DNA of 24,603 bases from assembly GCA_016207445.1 (NCBI GenBank), contig JACQPS010000373.1, positions 1 to 24,603 of the forward strand, in the 5' to 3' direction. Position numbers and translations under genes: made by a program. The notes beneath the pieces were generated by a model. The model was not told where the DNA came from. It saw only the letters and a program-made list of their open reading frames with translations, and did no database searches. Shown here one piece after another: positions 1 to 7,592 of this stretch (position 1 is the first letter of the stretch; every line of letters begins with the position of its first letter). The stretch comes from Gemmatimonadota bacterium. Lineage in GTDB: Bacteria > Gemmatimonadota > Gemmatimonadetes > Longimicrobiales > RSA9.

Positions 1-3
1 ACT

Positions 4-112
4 AAAGGCGGCACTCAAAAGGCGGCACTCTAAAGGCGGCACTCTAAAGGCGGCACTCCAAAAGCGGCACTCTAAAGGCGGCACTCCAAAGGCGGCACTC
101 CAAAGGCGGCAC
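4..112. repeat. 14-bp tandem repeat array A (about 8 units)
   Basis: Eight consecutive units of about 14 bp with consensus (t/c)aaaggcggcactc; the first lacks one base, the last is cut short at 112, and one unit (59-72) has a one-base change. The period is not a multiple of three, so the array is unlikely to be coding. Its core CGGCAC is the reverse complement of the GTGCCG core of the array that begins 12 bp later, so the two arrays face each other. It lies at the very edge of the window, downstream of rluD. Confidence 0.9.
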
Positions 113-124
113 ATCGGTTCCGCT

Positions 125-249
125 GTGCCGGTTTTCATGTGCCGAAGTTCATGTGCCGAAGTTCGTTGTGCCGAAGTTCGTTGTGCCGAAGTTCGTTGTG
201 CCGATTCTCGTTGCTCGTTGTGCCGATTCTCGTTGTGCCGGTGTTTCAT
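125..249. repeat. 15-bp tandem repeat array B (about 8 units)
   Basis: Eight units of 14, 15 or, once, 22 bp begin with GTGCCG; the commonest form is gtgccgaagttcgtt (153-197, three identical copies). The outer units differ (gtgccggttttcat at 125, gtgccggtgtttcat at 235). The array stops 8 bp from the rluD stop codon, so a transcript of rluD would run into it. A plus-strand open frame through it gives a CRSSL-like pentapeptide repeat, but that frame continues antisense through rluD and is not a credible gene. Together with array A it could fold into a long imperfect hairpin around the spacer at 113-124. Confidence 0.88.
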
Positions 250-256
250 AGTATTC

Positions 257-1261
257 TCATCCTTCCGATGTCCTCCTCGCCCACTCCGCCGCCGCGGCCA
301 AATCCGTCGGCAGCGGGCTCTCGAAATGCAGCGGCTCACCCGTGCGAGGGTGCCGGAAGCGGAGCTCGGCCGCGTGCAGGAACTGGCGCGGCAGGCGCCG
401 CGCGAAATCGCGGGCCCACGTCCTGTCCGGCCCGCTCATGCCACGCTCGGCAGCGGCGCCGTAGGTGCGGTCCCCCACGACGGCATGGCCGATGTGGGCG
501 AGGTGGACGCGGATCTGGTGCGTGCGCCCCGTCTCCAGCTCGGCACGCAGGAAATCGGCGGCGCGCCAGCGCTCGAGCCGGCGGAAATGCGTGACCGCCG
601 CACGGCCGCCCGCCACCACGGCCATGCGCTGCCGGTGCGCCGGCGAGCGCGCGACCGGCGCTGCCACCGTCCAGGACTCCTGCGCGAGGTGCCCCCAGGC
701 CGCGACCAGATAGGCGCGGCGGATCTCCCGCTGCTTGAGCGCGGCCGCGAGCGCGCGGTGCGCCGCGTCGTGCTTCGCGACCAGCAGCAGGCCGGACGTG
801 TCCTTGTCCAGGCGATGGATGATGCCGGGGCGCAGCACGCCGCCGATGCCGGACAGATCGTGCACGTGATAGAGCAGGGCGTTCACCAGCGTTCCGGTTC
901 GGTGACCCGCCGCCGGATGCACCACGAGTCCGGCGGGCTTGTCCACGACGACCAGGTCCTCGTCCTGATAAACGATATCGAGGGGAATCGCCTCGGGGGT
1001 GAGAGCGGCCGGCTCGGGGCGGGGCAGCGCGACCTCGATCACATCTCCGGGAGCGGGGCGCTCGCTCTTCTTCGGAATCCGGCCGTTCAGCCGGACCTGG
1101 CCGTCCTCGAGGAGTTGCGCGACGCGCGAGCGGGAAAGCTCCGGGAGCCGGCGAGCCAGGAACCTATCGATCCGCTCGACCGTGGGCCCCTCGACGACGA
1201 GCCGCCGCAACTCCGGTGCCGGGTCCGGCTCGTCGGGGCCGGCCGCGCCGGCGCTAGCCAC
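257..1261 (-). CDS. rluD: RluA/RluD-family 23S rRNA pseudouridine synthase
   Basis: Predicted 334-aa enzyme that isomerises uridines in RNA to pseudouridine; RluD-type members modify helix 69 of 23S rRNA. An S4 RNA-binding domain lies at about residues 29-75. The catalytic domain follows, with the family signature HRLDKDTSG at 149-157, whose Asp152 is the expected nucleophile, and a later GRTHQIRVH motif. Length fits the family. The start is GTG, chosen because an AGGAGG stands 9 nt upstream inside the end of lspA and because the two genes overlap by 8 bp, which suggests translational coupling. It is the last gene of the ileS-lspA-rluD group. The exact target (RluD or another RluA paralogue) cannot be settled from the sequence alone. 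Confidence 0.93.
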   Translation of the reverse strand: MASAGAAGPDEPDPAPELRRLVVEGPTVERIDRFLARRLPELSRSRVAQLLEDGQVRLNGRIPKKSERPAPGDVIEVALPRPEPAALTPEAIPLDIVYQDEDLVVVDKPAGLVVHPAAGHRTGTLVNALLYHVHDLSGIGGVLRPGIIHRLDKDTSGLLLVAKHDAAHRALAAALKQREIRRAYLVAAWGHLAQESWTVAAPVARSPAHRQRMAVVAGGRAAVTHFRRLERWRAADFLRAELETGRTHQIRVHLAHIGHAVVGDRTYGAAAERGMSGPDRTWARDFARRLPRQFLHAAELRFRHPRTGEPLHFESPLPTDLAAAAEWARRTSEG

Positions 1262-1799
1262 CCGCGTCGTCCTCCTGCCGCTCCTCGCGCCACAGCGACA
1301 GCGCCAGCAACACCGCGCCCGTGGTCACGGCGACGTCCGCGACGTTGAAGACCGGCCAGCGCAGCTCGCCGATGCCGACGTCGACGAAATCGACGACGCC
1401 CTTCGTCGAGCGGATCCGGTCGACCAGGTTCCCGACCGCGCCGCCGCAGATCAGGGAGATCGCGATCAGGCGCACCCGATCGCGCGCGGGCGTGACCCAG
1501 TACATCCCGGCGAGGGCAACCAGCGCCACCACCGAGAGGACGAGGAAGATCAGCCGCGAGTACGGCCCCAGGTGAATGCCGAAGGCGGCGCCGGGGTTGT
1601 GGATATACGTCAGGCGCAGGTAATCGCCGATCAATTGCACCTGCTCGTACAGGTGGAACGCGCGCTGCACCAGCACCTTCGTGAACAGGTCGAGGATCAC
1701 GACACCCGCGATCGTGCCCAGGAAGATGCCCGTCTTGTCCCCGTCCCAGGAGCGGCTCACGCCGCTGCTGCGCACGCTGAGTTCTGTCGAATGATCCAT
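1254..1799 (-). CDS. lspA: Lipoprotein signal peptidase (signal peptidase II)
   Basis: Predicted 181-aa inner-membrane aspartyl protease that removes the signal peptide from prolipoproteins after Lgt has lipidated the lipobox Cys. Four hydrophobic segments are visible (about 24-43, 82-101, 109-125 and 150-168). The two conserved motif regions are present: GNLVDR with catalytic Asp128 and FNVADV with catalytic Asp155. An upstream in-frame ATG at 1895 would overlap the end of ileS and add 32 residues without family character, so the ATG at 1799 was chosen; no strong Shine-Dalgarno is seen there. It lies 58 bp after ileS and overlaps rluD. Confidence 0.93.
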   Translation of the reverse strand: MDHSTELSVRSSGVSRSWDGDKTGIFLGTIAGVVILDLFTKVLVQRAFHLYEQVQLIGDYLRLTYIHNPGAAFGIHLGPYSRLIFLVLSVVALVALAGMYWVTPARDRVRLIAISLICGGAVGNLVDRIRSTKGVVDFVDVGIGELRWPVFNVADVAVTTGAVLLALSLWREERQEDDAGG

Positions 1800-1857
1800 G
1801 CGATCCGTCGGTTTCGAGTCCGCGGTCGTCTCTCCGCAGCCGGCGTGCCGTTCGATG

Positions 1858-4800
1858 CTATACCACCGCCAACCCGATGCGCGCCGCGGCGCCATCCAGC
1901 TCCACGTCGCTCAGGGTCGTAAACCCCCGGCCGGAGGGACGGGGCCCCGTTTCCAGCTCCCGGGCGAGGGTTTCGCGCGCAATATAGTCGCGGTGTGCGT
2001 TCGTCGCTTCCACTACGACGTCGTCCCCGAAGATCCCCAGCCGGATGCGATCGCTCACCTGCAGCCCGGCCTCCCGGCGCAGGCGCTGGATGCGGTTGAC
2101 CAGTTCGCGCGCGAGCCCCTCGCGCCGCAGCGCCTCGTCGACGGCCGGGTCGAGGCCGATCGTGAACTCGGCATCGCGCTCGACGACGACGCCGCCGCGC
2201 GCGGACTCCCGCACAGCGAAGTCGTCGCGGGCGAGCTCGATGGCTTCGCCGTCCAGCGTGATCTCGAGCGGCACGCCGGCCTGGAACGCCTGGAGCCGCT
2301 CGCTGGGAAGCGCCCGGATCCGCTCGGCGACCTGCGGCGTGCGCGCGCCGAAGCGGCGGCCCAGCGCGCGGAAGTTCGGCTCGGCTCGCAGCATCACGAG
2401 CTCGGCGGCGGCGCCGAGGAAGCGAATCTCCTTCACGTTCAGCTCGTCGCGTACGATCGCGAGCACGTCCTCGTCCAGAGCCAACCGCGCGGGGACCACG
2501 GCGAAGAGCGTGCGCAGCGGCTGCCGCACGCGGATCTTCACGCGCTCGCGCGCGGCGCGGCCGAGTCTCGCCAGGGTGCGCGCGGCCAGCATGGTCTCGT
2601 CCAGGCGCGGGTCCCGCGCGCGCCCGTCCGACTGCGGGAACGGCGCGAGGTGCACGCTCTCGCCGCTGAGAGAGCGGTGCAGCCAGTCCGCGTGGAACGG
2701 CACGAGCGGCGCGAGCAACCGGCAGAGCGTGGCCAGCACCTCCGAGAGGGTGCGGAACGCCGCGCGCGTGTCTTCCCGGTCCGCGCTACCCCAGAAGCGA
2801 TCGCGGCTGCGGCGCACGTACCAGTTCGAGAGGTCCTCGACGATGAACTCGCCGATGCTGCGCCCCGCGCGCGTGATCTCGTATCCGTCCAGGTCCTCGC
2901 CGACCTGTGCGACCAGCGCGGCCAGCCGGGACAGCACCCAGCGATCGAGGATCGCGCGCTGCTCCTGTGGCGGGTCGGCATCCGAGGGCCGCCATGCCTC
3001 CAGGTTCGCGTAGAGCGCGAAGAAGCGGTACGTGTTCGCGAGCGTGTCGAAGGTGCGCCGGGCCGACTCCGCCAGCGCCGCCGGGTCGAAGCGCTTCGGC
3101 ACCCAGGGCTGGCTGACGGTGAGCAGGTACCAGCGGATCGCGTCGGCGCCGAACTCGGCGATCGCATCCCACGGGTCCACCACGTTGCCACGCGACTTCG
3201 ACATCTTCTGCCCCTCGGCGTCGAGCAGCAGGTCGTTCACGACCACGTTGCGGTAGGCGGGCCCATCGCCGAGCATGCTGGAGATCGCCATGAGCGAATA
3301 GAACCAGCCGCGGGTCTGGTCGACACCCTCGCAGATGAAGTCCGCGGGAAAGTGGCGGCGCCAGAGCTCCCGGTTTTCCAGCGGGTAGTGCCACTGCGCG
3401 TACGGCATGGCGCCGGAATCGAACCAGACATCGATGACCTCGGGGGTCCGACGCATGCGCCCCGGGCACACGCGGCACGGCCAGGCCAGCTCGTCGATCC
3501 AGGGCTTGTGCGGATCGAATGGCTCGGGCAGCCCGCCGGTCCGCTCGGCCAGCTCCGCGAACGACCCGATGAATTCAATGTGTTCGGGGTCCCGCTCGCA
3601 CACCCAGGCCGGCAGCGGCGTGCCCCAGTAGCGGTCGCGCGAGAGGGCCCAGTCCACGTTGCCCGCGAGCCACTCGCCGAACCGGCCGCTGCCGACCTCG
3701 GGCGGGTGCCACGCCACCTGCGCGTTGTTCGCGATCATGGCCTCTTTCGCGGCCGTGGTCCGGATGTACCACGAGTCGCGCGCGATGTAGAGCAGCGGGC
3801 TCGAGCAGCGCCAGCAGTGGGGGTAGGCGTGCGGCTCGAGCGAGTAGCGATGAACGAGCTGCCGGGCCTCCAGGTCCTCCACGAGCAGCGGATCCGCCGC
3901 CTTCACGAACAGGCCGCCCACCAGCGCGAGCGCTGCGGCGAACCTGCCGGCCTCGTCCAGGGGCTGGAGCAGAGGCAGACCGTGGCGCTGACCAGCAGCG
4001 TAGTCGTCGGCGCCGAAGGCGGGGGCAAGGTGCACGATGCCGGTCCCATCCTCCGCGCTCACGAACTCCTCGGCCACGACCCGCCAGGCGTCCTCGCTCC
4101 CGCGCGGCGCGGGAATCAGATCGAAGGGACGGCGGTAGCGCGTGCCCACCAGCTCGCTCGCGCGGTAGCGCCGACGGACGCTCACGCGCTCGCCAAGCAC
4201 CGCCTCGACCCGGTCCGCCGCCAGGATCAGACGCCGATCGCCGACCTCGACTTCCGCGTACGTCAGGTGCGGATGGATGGCGAGCGCTGCGTTGGACGGC
4301 AGCGTCCAGGGCGTCGTCGTCCACACCAGGAGCGCGCGCTCCTCCGGGTCCAGCTCGCCCCCGGCCGCCAGGACCGGGCAGAGGAAGTAGAGGGAGGGAT
4401 CCAGGACCTCCTCGTATCCCTGCGCGACCTCATGCGAGCTGAGCGCCGTGCCGCAGCGCGGGCAGTACGCCACGCTCTTGTGGCCCCGGTAGATCAGCCC
4501 ACGCTGTTCGAGCCGCTTCAGGATCGACCATACGCTCTCGATGTACTCGGGCGCGAACGTCACGTAGGGCCGCGAGTAGTCCAGCCAGTAGCCGATGCGC
4601 TCGGACAGCCGCTCCCAGTCCTCCTTGTAGGTGAACACACTCTCGCGGCACACCTCGTTGAAGCGCGCGACGCCGATCGCCTCGATCTCACGCTTGCCGC
4701 TGATGCCGAGCTTCTTCTCCGCCTCGATCTCGACCGGCAGCCCGTGCGTGTCCCAGCCGGCGATGCGCGTCACGTGCCGTCCCCGCATCGTCTGGTATCG

Positions 4801-5004
4801 GCACACCAGGTCCTTGATCGCGCGGCTGATCACGTGATGGATGCCCGGCCGGCCATTCGCGGTGGGCGGCCCCTCGTAGAACACGAATTCGGGACCGCCG
4901 GCCGTCGCCTCCAGCGTGCGCCGGAAGAGATCCTCCTCGCGCCAGCGCTGCAGGATCTCTTCTTCGAGCTGGATGGGGCTGGCCGGGTATTCGGGGTACT
5001 TCAT
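1858..5004 (-). CDS. ileS: Isoleucyl-tRNA synthetase, large type-2 form
   Basis: Predicted 1048-aa class I aminoacyl-tRNA synthetase that charges tRNA-Ile in the cytoplasm. The HIGH-type motif appears as PGIHH at residues 53-57 after PPTANG, and KMSKS is at 600-604. In between are the large CP1 editing insert and a zinc-type CPRCG. The C-terminal part has the anticodon-binding domain plus an extra domain that makes the protein about 100 residues longer than the common bacterial form. This length and motif style are those of the eukaryote-like IleS2 class, which in characterised species is much less sensitive to mupirocin; that property is inferred here. An ATG 30 codons upstream is possible, but MKYPEYP at 5004 is the usual N-terminus and has AGAGG just before it. 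Confidence 0.96.
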   Translation of the reverse strand: MKYPEYPASPIQLEEEILQRWREEDLFRRTLEATAGGPEFVFYEGPPTANGRPGIHHVISRAIKDLVCRYQTMRGRHVTRIAGWDTHGLPVEIEAEKKLGISGKREIEAIGVARFNEVCRESVFTYKEDWERLSERIGYWLDYSRPYVTFAPEYIESVWSILKRLEQRGLIYRGHKSVAYCPRCGTALSSHEVAQGYEEVLDPSLYFLCPVLAAGGELDPEERALLVWTTTPWTLPSNAALAIHPHLTYAEVEVGDRRLILAADRVEAVLGERVSVRRRYRASELVGTRYRRPFDLIPAPRGSEDAWRVVAEEFVSAEDGTGIVHLAPAFGADDYAAGQRHGLPLLQPLDEAGRFAAALALVGGLFVKAADPLLVEDLEARQLVHRYSLEPHAYPHCWRCSSPLLYIARDSWYIRTTAAKEAMIANNAQVAWHPPEVGSGRFGEWLAGNVDWALSRDRYWGTPLPAWVCERDPEHIEFIGSFAELAERTGGLPEPFDPHKPWIDELAWPCRVCPGRMRRTPEVIDVWFDSGAMPYAQWHYPLENRELWRRHFPADFICEGVDQTRGWFYSLMAISSMLGDGPAYRNVVVNDLLLDAEGQKMSKSRGNVVDPWDAIAEFGADAIRWYLLTVSQPWVPKRFDPAALAESARRTFDTLANTYRFFALYANLEAWRPSDADPPQEQRAILDRWVLSRLAALVAQVGEDLDGYEITRAGRSIGEFIVEDLSNWYVRRSRDRFWGSADREDTRAAFRTLSEVLATLCRLLAPLVPFHADWLHRSLSGESVHLAPFPQSDGRARDPRLDETMLAARTLARLGRAARERVKIRVRQPLRTLFAVVPARLALDEDVLAIVRDELNVKEIRFLGAAAELVMLRAEPNFRALGRRFGARTPQVAERIRALPSERLQAFQAGVPLEITLDGEAIELARDDFAVRESARGGVVVERDAEFTIGLDPAVDEALRREGLARELVNRIQRLRREAGLQVSDRIRLGIFGDDVVVEATNAHRDYIARETLARELETGPRPSGRGFTTLSDVELDGAAARIGLAVV

Positions 5005-5054
5005 GCCTCTTGCTCGAATCTTCCGTGTCGGGCGCTCCCAGCGAGAAACACTCT

Positions 5055-5123
5055 CGCAGAGACGCGGAGGACGCAGAGACCAACAATTCAACAAGTCGTT
5101 CTCTGCATCTCCGCGTCTCCGCG
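5055..5123. repeat. Imperfect 23-24 bp inverted repeat between pnp and ileS
   Basis: Left arm 5055-5078 and right arm 5101-5123 are reverse complements apart from two mismatches and a one-base gap, separated by a 22-nt AT-richer loop. The arms are built from the words GCAGAG and CGCGGAG repeated. It begins 6 bp beyond the pnp stop codon, so it may end that transcript, but no T-run follows on the minus strand. I recognise similar wording from dispersed intergenic repeats in many environmental genomes; that is memory, not a search result. Confidence 0.8.
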
Positions 5124-5128
5124 TGAAA

Positions 5129-5962
5129 CTATTCCAACCTTGCCAATACGCCCTTGATCAAGGCCGTCAGCTTCGGCTCCGCCTCGGTGGCCGTGCGGAT
5201 GATGGCCTGGATGTCCGCGGGTTGGAGCGCGTCGGGCAAACAGGCGTCGGTGATGATGCTGACCCCGAGCACGCGCATGCCCATGTGCCGCGCCACGATC
5301 ACCTCGGGGACCGTGCTCATGCCGACGACATCGGCGCCCATGCTGCGCAGCATCCGGTACTCCGCGCGGGTCTCGAGGTTCGGGCCCGGGACGGCGACGT
5401 ACACCCCGCGGTGCAGCGGGATCCGGAGCTCGAGCGCGACGGCTTCCGCCAGGCGCTGGAGCGCCGGATCGTAGGGCTCGGACATATCGGGAAAGCGCGG
5501 GCCCAGCTCGTCCAGGTTGGGACCGATCAGAGGATTGTCGCCGAGCAGGTTGATGTGGTCATCCAGCAGGACCAGCTCGCCGGGCGCCCAGAGCGGGTGC
5601 ATCCCGCCGCATGCGTTGGAGATGATCAGGGTGCGCGCACCCAACAGGAATAACGTCCGGACCGGGAAGGTGATCTGGTGGAGCGTGTAGCCCTCGTAGC
5701 GGTGAAACCGCCCCTGCATCGCCACGACGCGCTTGCCCGCGAGCCGGCCGAGCAGCAGGCGACCCATGTGGCTCTCGACCGTGGAAAGGCGGAAATGCGG
5801 AAGCTCGCCGTACGGGATCGCCGCCTCCACCTCGATGTCCGCGGCGAGGGCCCCGAGGCCGGTCCCCAGGATGATCCCGATCTCCGGCTCGAGTCGCGTC
5901 CTGCGCCGCACCACCGCCACGGCCTCGCGCAGCGCGGCCATGGGCTCCCCGGCCATGCTCAT
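5129..5962 (-). CDS. Purine nucleoside phosphorylase (PNP class I)
   Basis: Predicted 277-aa cytosolic enzyme for phosphorolysis of inosine/guanosine-type nucleosides to base plus (deoxy)ribose-1-phosphate, in purine salvage. Family features are the phosphate-loop GIILGTGLG near the N-terminus, the GRFHRYEGY segment, SNACGGM, and the substrate-binding VGMSTVPEV near the C-terminus. These mark the trimeric PunA/DeoD2-type rather than the hexameric DeoD family. The ATG at 5962 is preferred over in-frame codons further upstream because GGGGAG lies 6 nt before it and the divIVA stop is only 20 bp upstream. The hpt gene elsewhere in the window would use its base product. An MTAP-like specificity is less likely but not excluded. 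Confidence 0.93.
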   Translation of the reverse strand: MSMAGEPMAALREAVAVVRRRTRLEPEIGIILGTGLGALAADIEVEAAIPYGELPHFRLSTVESHMGRLLLGRLAGKRVVAMQGRFHRYEGYTLHQITFPVRTLFLLGARTLIISNACGGMHPLWAPGELVLLDDHINLLGDNPLIGPNLDELGPRFPDMSEPYDPALQRLAEAVALELRIPLHRGVYVAVPGPNLETRAEYRMLRSMGADVVGMSTVPEVIVARHMGMRVLGVSIITDACLPDALQPADIQAIIRTATEAEPKLTALIKGVLARLE

Positions 5963-5982
5963 GTTCCGCTCCCCGGCGTGGA

Positions 5983-6717
5983 CTACGAACCCTCCTTCAG
6001 GATCGAAGACAACCAATCGGGTTCGGCCGGGGCCGTCTTCCCGCCGCCGTCCACGGGCGTTTCCTCCGATGGGATGCCCGGCGGCTCGGCGGCCGGCGGC
6101 GTGGCGGCCGGCGGCGTGGCGGCCGGCGCGGTTCGGCCGCGGCCGCGCCTGCCGCGCTCCGACGGCGGCGCCGCCGGCTCGAGCGCCAGTGTAGCCTGCT
6201 CGCCGACCGCGGCGGTCGGCGCCAGGTCTTCGCCCGCGGCTCCCTCGAGCTCCAGCTCTTCGACCAGGACGCGCAGCTCTCCGAGCTCACGCTCGAGGAA
6301 GCCGCGGTAGACCTCGAGCAGGTGCGCGCGTCTCGCGCGGATCCGGCGCAGCTCCGCCTCGGCACGCTCTTTCCTCAAGGCCGCGGCCGTCATCATCTTC
6401 TCGGCCGCGAGCTCCGCCTCGCGCCGCAGCAGCTCCGCTTCCTTCTCCGCCTGCCGGCGCGACGCCTCGCGCAGCTCCTGGGCGGTCACCAGCGCCTCGG
6501 TGAGCGCACGCTCCCGCTCGCGGTACTCGCCCAACTGCGCCTCCAGCCGCTCCACGCGGTCGGCCAGCGACAGGTTCTCCTTCACCAGCTGCTCCAGCCG
6601 ATCGGCCACCAGATCGAGGAAATCGTCGACCAGCGCGGGGCCGTAGCCGCGCAGCGCCTTGCGCGCACGGAAATCGCCTTTCTTCTGCCGCACTTCGAGC
6701 GGCGTCAGGTCGATCAT
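5983..6717 (-). CDS. DivIVA-domain coiled-coil protein
   Basis: Predicted 244-aa protein. Residues 1-40 (MIDLTPLEVRQKKGDFRARK, then GYGPALVDDFLDLV) match the DivIVA/GpsB N-terminal lipid-binding and dimerisation motif. A long charged coiled coil follows to about 155. The C-terminal 75 residues are Ala/Pro/Glu-rich and probably disordered; part of this tail comes from a 15-bp coding tandem repeat (6091-6129) that gives ATPPA units. DivIVA proteins bind negatively curved membrane and recruit division, polar or cell-wall factors; the role here is unknown. Its ATG overlaps the yggS stop as ATGA, so the two are probably translationally coupled. Confidence 0.9.
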   Translation of the reverse strand: MIDLTPLEVRQKKGDFRARKALRGYGPALVDDFLDLVADRLEQLVKENLSLADRVERLEAQLGEYRERERALTEALVTAQELREASRRQAEKEAELLRREAELAAEKMMTAAALRKERAEAELRRIRARRAHLLEVYRGFLERELGELRVLVEELELEGAAGEDLAPTAAVGEQATLALEPAAPPSERGRRGRGRTAPAATPPAATPPAAEPPGIPSEETPVDGGGKTAPAEPDWLSSILKEGS

Positions 6718-7409
6718 CGAAGTCGTTCTCCGAAGAGGACGGTGCCCAGCCGCACCATCGTGCTCCCCTCCTCCACCGCCAGCTCGTAATCGTTCGACAT
6801 GCCCATCGAGAGGGTGCAACCCTGAAATGCGGGCACCTCCCGCGCGCACTGGTCGAGCAAGGCGCGCGCACGCGAGAACGTCTGCCGCAGCACGGCCGCG
6901 TCGTCCGTCAGCGGCGCCATGGTCATGAGCCCCTCGATCCGCAAGCACGGCAGCGCCACGATGGCCGCGATCGCGTCCAGCGCGCCGGCCGCCGCCAGAC
7001 CGCCCTTCGTCGCCTCGCCCGAGGTGTTCACCTGCACCAGCCCGATCACTTCCCGGCCCGCACGCACCGCCTCCGCCGACAGCTCCTGCGCGAGACGGAT
7101 CGAATCGATCGAGTGGATCAGATCGAACAGCTCGAGCGCGCGCCGCACCTTGTTGCGCTGCAGGTGTCCGACCAGGTGCCACTCCGCCCGGTCTCGCCCG
7201 ACCGCCTCGACCTTGGCCGCGAGCTCCTGCACGCGGTTTTCGCCGCAGCGCCCGAGACCGACCGCGAGCGCCGCCTCCACCGCCTCGGACGGGTGCCCTT
7301 TCGTGATGGCGACGACGGCGACCTCTCCCGGCCGGCCCGAGCGCAAGAGCGCCGTCGCGATTCGGTCCTGCACCCGGGGCAGAGCGGCGCGCAGCCTGAC
7401 CGCATACAT
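6714..7409 (-). CDS. yggS: YggS/PLPBP-family pyridoxal-phosphate homeostasis protein
   Basis: Predicted 231-aa single-domain PLP-binding protein with the alanine-racemase-like TIM barrel. Lys37 in AITKGHP is the expected Schiff-base lysine. Other family motifs are FGENRVQE-like (here CGENRVQE), WHLVGHLQRNK, NTSGEATKGG and the C-terminal SMGMSNDYELAV with STMVRLGTVLFG. These proteins buffer cellular PLP and affect amino-acid balance; no catalytic reaction is assigned. The ATG at 7409 lacks an obvious Shine-Dalgarno but lies immediately after a promoter-like element, so the message may be nearly leaderless. It heads the yggS-divIVA-pnp group. Confidence 0.94.
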   Translation of the reverse strand: MYAVRLRAALPRVQDRIATALLRSGRPGEVAVVAITKGHPSEAVEAALAVGLGRCGENRVQELAAKVEAVGRDRAEWHLVGHLQRNKVRRALELFDLIHSIDSIRLAQELSAEAVRAGREVIGLVQVNTSGEATKGGLAAAGALDAIAAIVALPCLRIEGLMTMAPLTDDAAVLRQTFSRARALLDQCAREVPAFQGCTLSMGMSNDYELAVEEGSTMVRLGTVLFGERLR

Positions 7410-7418
7410 AAAGATGTT

Positions 7419-7447
7419 ATGTTAGTCCACGCCACTGCTGAGATCAA
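7419..7447 (-). promoter_or_regulatory. Candidate sigma-70-type promoter for yggS
   Basis: On the minus strand, TTGATC (7442-7447) is followed by a 17-bp spacer and TAACAT (7419-7424). Each box matches four of six consensus positions, with ideal spacing. The -10 box ends 9 nt before the yggS ATG, so transcription would start about 2 nt from the start codon. The surrounding sequence is AT-rich compared with its neighbours. Confidence 0.45.
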
Positions 7448-7492
7448 CCTTCACGGGCGCTTCCGCTGCTACCCACCGGGGACGCCGCGATC

Positions 7493-7530
7493 GGGATGGG
7501 GATCGGGATCGGGATCGGGATCGGGATCGG
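7493..7530 (+). repeat. GGGATC hexamer array, G-quadruplex type
   Basis: Six consecutive G-tracts of 3-4 bases are separated by AT or ATC (7493-7525), followed by a final GG at 7529-7530. More than four GGG runs with 2-3 nt loops on the plus strand fit a G-quadruplex motif. It sits between the tonB-operon terminator and the yggS promoter. A related array occurs at 17066-17093. Confidence 0.85.
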
Positions 7531-7537
7531 CAAAAGC

Positions 7538-7562
7538 AAAAAGGACCGGCCGGGGCCGGTCC
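7538..7562 (-). terminator. Rho-independent terminator of the exbB-tonB operon
   Basis: On the minus strand an 8-bp perfect stem (GGACCGGC / GCCGGTCC, 7543-7550 and 7555-7562) with a four-base loop is followed at once by TTTTTGCTTTT. It lies about 30 bp beyond the tonB stop codon. This is a textbook arrangement and the clearest terminator in the window. Confidence 0.88.
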
Positions 7563-7592
7563 TCTCGCATTGGATTCTCCAGCGTGCGCCGC

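Noticed and set aside
4..249. Possible CRISPR array
   Set aside because: Units of 14-15 bp are directly adjacent with no unique spacers, and no cas genes are present.
125..594. Possible pentapeptide-repeat protein from the 15-bp array
   Set aside because: The CRSSL-like repeat covers only a few units, the neighbouring array has a 14-bp period, and the frame continues antisense to rluD.
1798..5157. Very long plus-strand open frame (over 1100 codons) opposite ileS
   Set aside because: It is an antisense shadow produced by high GC; it has no family motifs and a His/Arg/Ala-rich composition, while the minus strand encodes a clear IleS.
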